Of a DNA stretch of 64,000 nucleotides, positions 62,991-64,000 are shown piece by piece (positions within the stretch are counted from its first letter, which is position 1; the number at the start of each line of letters is the position of its first letter). The notes under the pieces are model-generated. The model did no database searches, was not told the DNA's origin, and worked only from the letters and a program-made list of their open reading frames with translations. This stretch comes from Burhinus oedicnemus. Its lineage: Eukaryota; Chordata; Aves; Charadriiformes; Burhinidae. The translations under genes were made by a program, and so were the position numbers. Location: assembly GCA_008921705.1 (NCBI GenBank), contig VFFE01007645.1:518456-582455 (forward strand), given 5' to 3'.

Positions 62991-64000
62991 AAGTTAAGAG
63001 ATTTTAGGTAACAGCGTGCAAGCTGCTACAGCAAATTCTGCAAGCCTGTGCACAGGGCTATTATCATATTCCAATATTATTGGCATTTACTTTTGCTGTG
63101 GGTTGCTGAAATAATATGAAATTCTGATTGAATTTGTGCTGCCAGTGGAAAAGCTGGAAATCAGTAAACACGTTAAGAGCGGACTGTGTCTGCAAGAGCA
63201 CCAGGCAAAGGACTGCCACAGGGAAGGAGAGAAAAGCCTTGAAGAAATGCTTCAGAGTGAATAAGCTCTGCTAAGCCCTCCAGAATTGCTGTGGGAATGT
63301 CTGCCCTCCGTCGCAGGGATCCCTGCGGTGGTTTGAAGCCAGTGGGTAACATATCATCTCACGGCCATTGAAATGAGAGCAGAAAGGAGAAGAAAAGCTG
63401 AGAGGAAGAGGTTATTTCGGAAGCTTTGCTCACACCGGCAAGGGTTTTCTGCTGTACAGAAAGTACCATATTACCTTGGGTTTCTTATACAACCGGAGCT
63501 TTCTACGCAACCCGTCAGAGATTACAGTTTGGGTTCATTTCCATGCAGTTTCACACGTCTTTGGGATGACCTTGAGAGCTGTCATTCTGCGGCAGCTGAG
63601 TTTCAGGGAAGCAGCATGGCTGAAGCATCCATCTGCAAGGCGCTTCCCATTTTCCTGCCACAAGCCTCCACCAGCTGCTGTATTGAAGTTAATTACCAAA
63701 TACACGCGAGTTTGACAGGGCTCACCTAGTTGCTTTGGGCCCCCCAAGGCCTTTTTCTCTTGCATTAAAGGTCTCCCAAGAACGTTTTCCGTGCTCCGAG
63801 ATGCAGAAGCACCACCTCCTCCAAGAAAAAGGAGAGCTCCCGGGCAATGCCCAGAGGCCGTGCTACCCCATCCCTGGGCGGGCAGGCGAGCCCGTTGTGC
63901 CAAGCGAATCAACACTAGACATTACACACAGCCATGGCTCCGTCCTTGCGCTCAGCCGCCGCAAGGAACCTCGACCTGCGCTCCGTTTGTCCTGAGAAAG
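62991..64000. other. Non-coding stretch, nothing identified
   Basis: Unique sequence, GC-rich at the far end (about 63,780-64,000). Overlapping frames on both strands are unrecognised. Any element running past the window edge cannot be judged. Confidence 0.45.

Noticed and set aside
1..64000. Endogenous retrovirus, CRISPR array, operon or other microbial system
   Set aside because: No LTR pair, gag/pol/env-type domain, spaced direct-repeat array or clustered co-directional genes were seen. The only reverse transcriptase belongs to a CR1 LINE.

Overview
This is vertebrate nuclear DNA, most probably from a bird. The evidence is one clear CR1 LINE (12,885-14,066, minus strand) ending in the 8-base direct repeats typical of sauropsid CR1 3' ends. 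Young repeats are otherwise few, a few decayed MIR-like SINE pieces survive, and the AT-rich sequence is broken by short CpG-dense patches. CR1 also occurs in crocodilians and turtles, so bird is an inference from the low repeat load. There are no operons, Shine-Dalgarno sites, CRISPR arrays, phage or plasmid genes, and no complete rRNA or tRNA gene.

I recognise no host protein-coding gene. The only protein family I can name is the CR1 reverse transcriptase. Nearly all other open frames are short, overlap on both strands, or track local GC content or simple repeats, so they are not listed as genes. The window therefore looks like intergenic or intronic sequence. Three weak gene hints are given as candidates only: a minus-strand terminal-exon candidate (27,727-27,956), a plus-strand internal-exon candidate (24,541-24,651), and a 291-codon ATG-initiated frame (61,259-62,134).

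Layout. 1-5,400: AT-rich DNA, with a strongly pyrimidine-biased stretch at 1,729-2,500, a self-complementary low-complexity block at 4,533-4,635, and an octamer-bearing AT block at 4,855-5,400. 5,400-12,880: mostly featureless, with a CpG-rich patch near 5.9 kb and a MIR-like SINE at 8.8 kb. 12,885-14,066: 5'-truncated CR1. 14-20 kb: featureless apart from a MIR-like remnant next to a 13-bp perfect hairpin (17,908-17,956). 20.4-21.85 kb: the best CpG island of the window. 22-29 kb: exon candidates, a MIR-like SINE, an (ATTTT)n microsatellite, AT-rich blocks with a conserved-element look, and a CpG patch. 29-64 kb: ordinary non-coding DNA with GC-rich patches (about 37.9, 49.1, 51.8, 54.0, 57.9 and 61.5 kb), homopolymer and simple-repeat tracts, G-quadruplex-type runs, and an older CR1/L3-like remnant near 62.9 kb.

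No new molecular system is visible. The observations most worth checking are the isolated CpG island, the three gene candidates, the pyrimidine-skewed block and the hairpin beside the SINE remnant. Most would be settled by alignment to annotated bird genomes and by RNA-seq or CAGE data, neither of which I could use.
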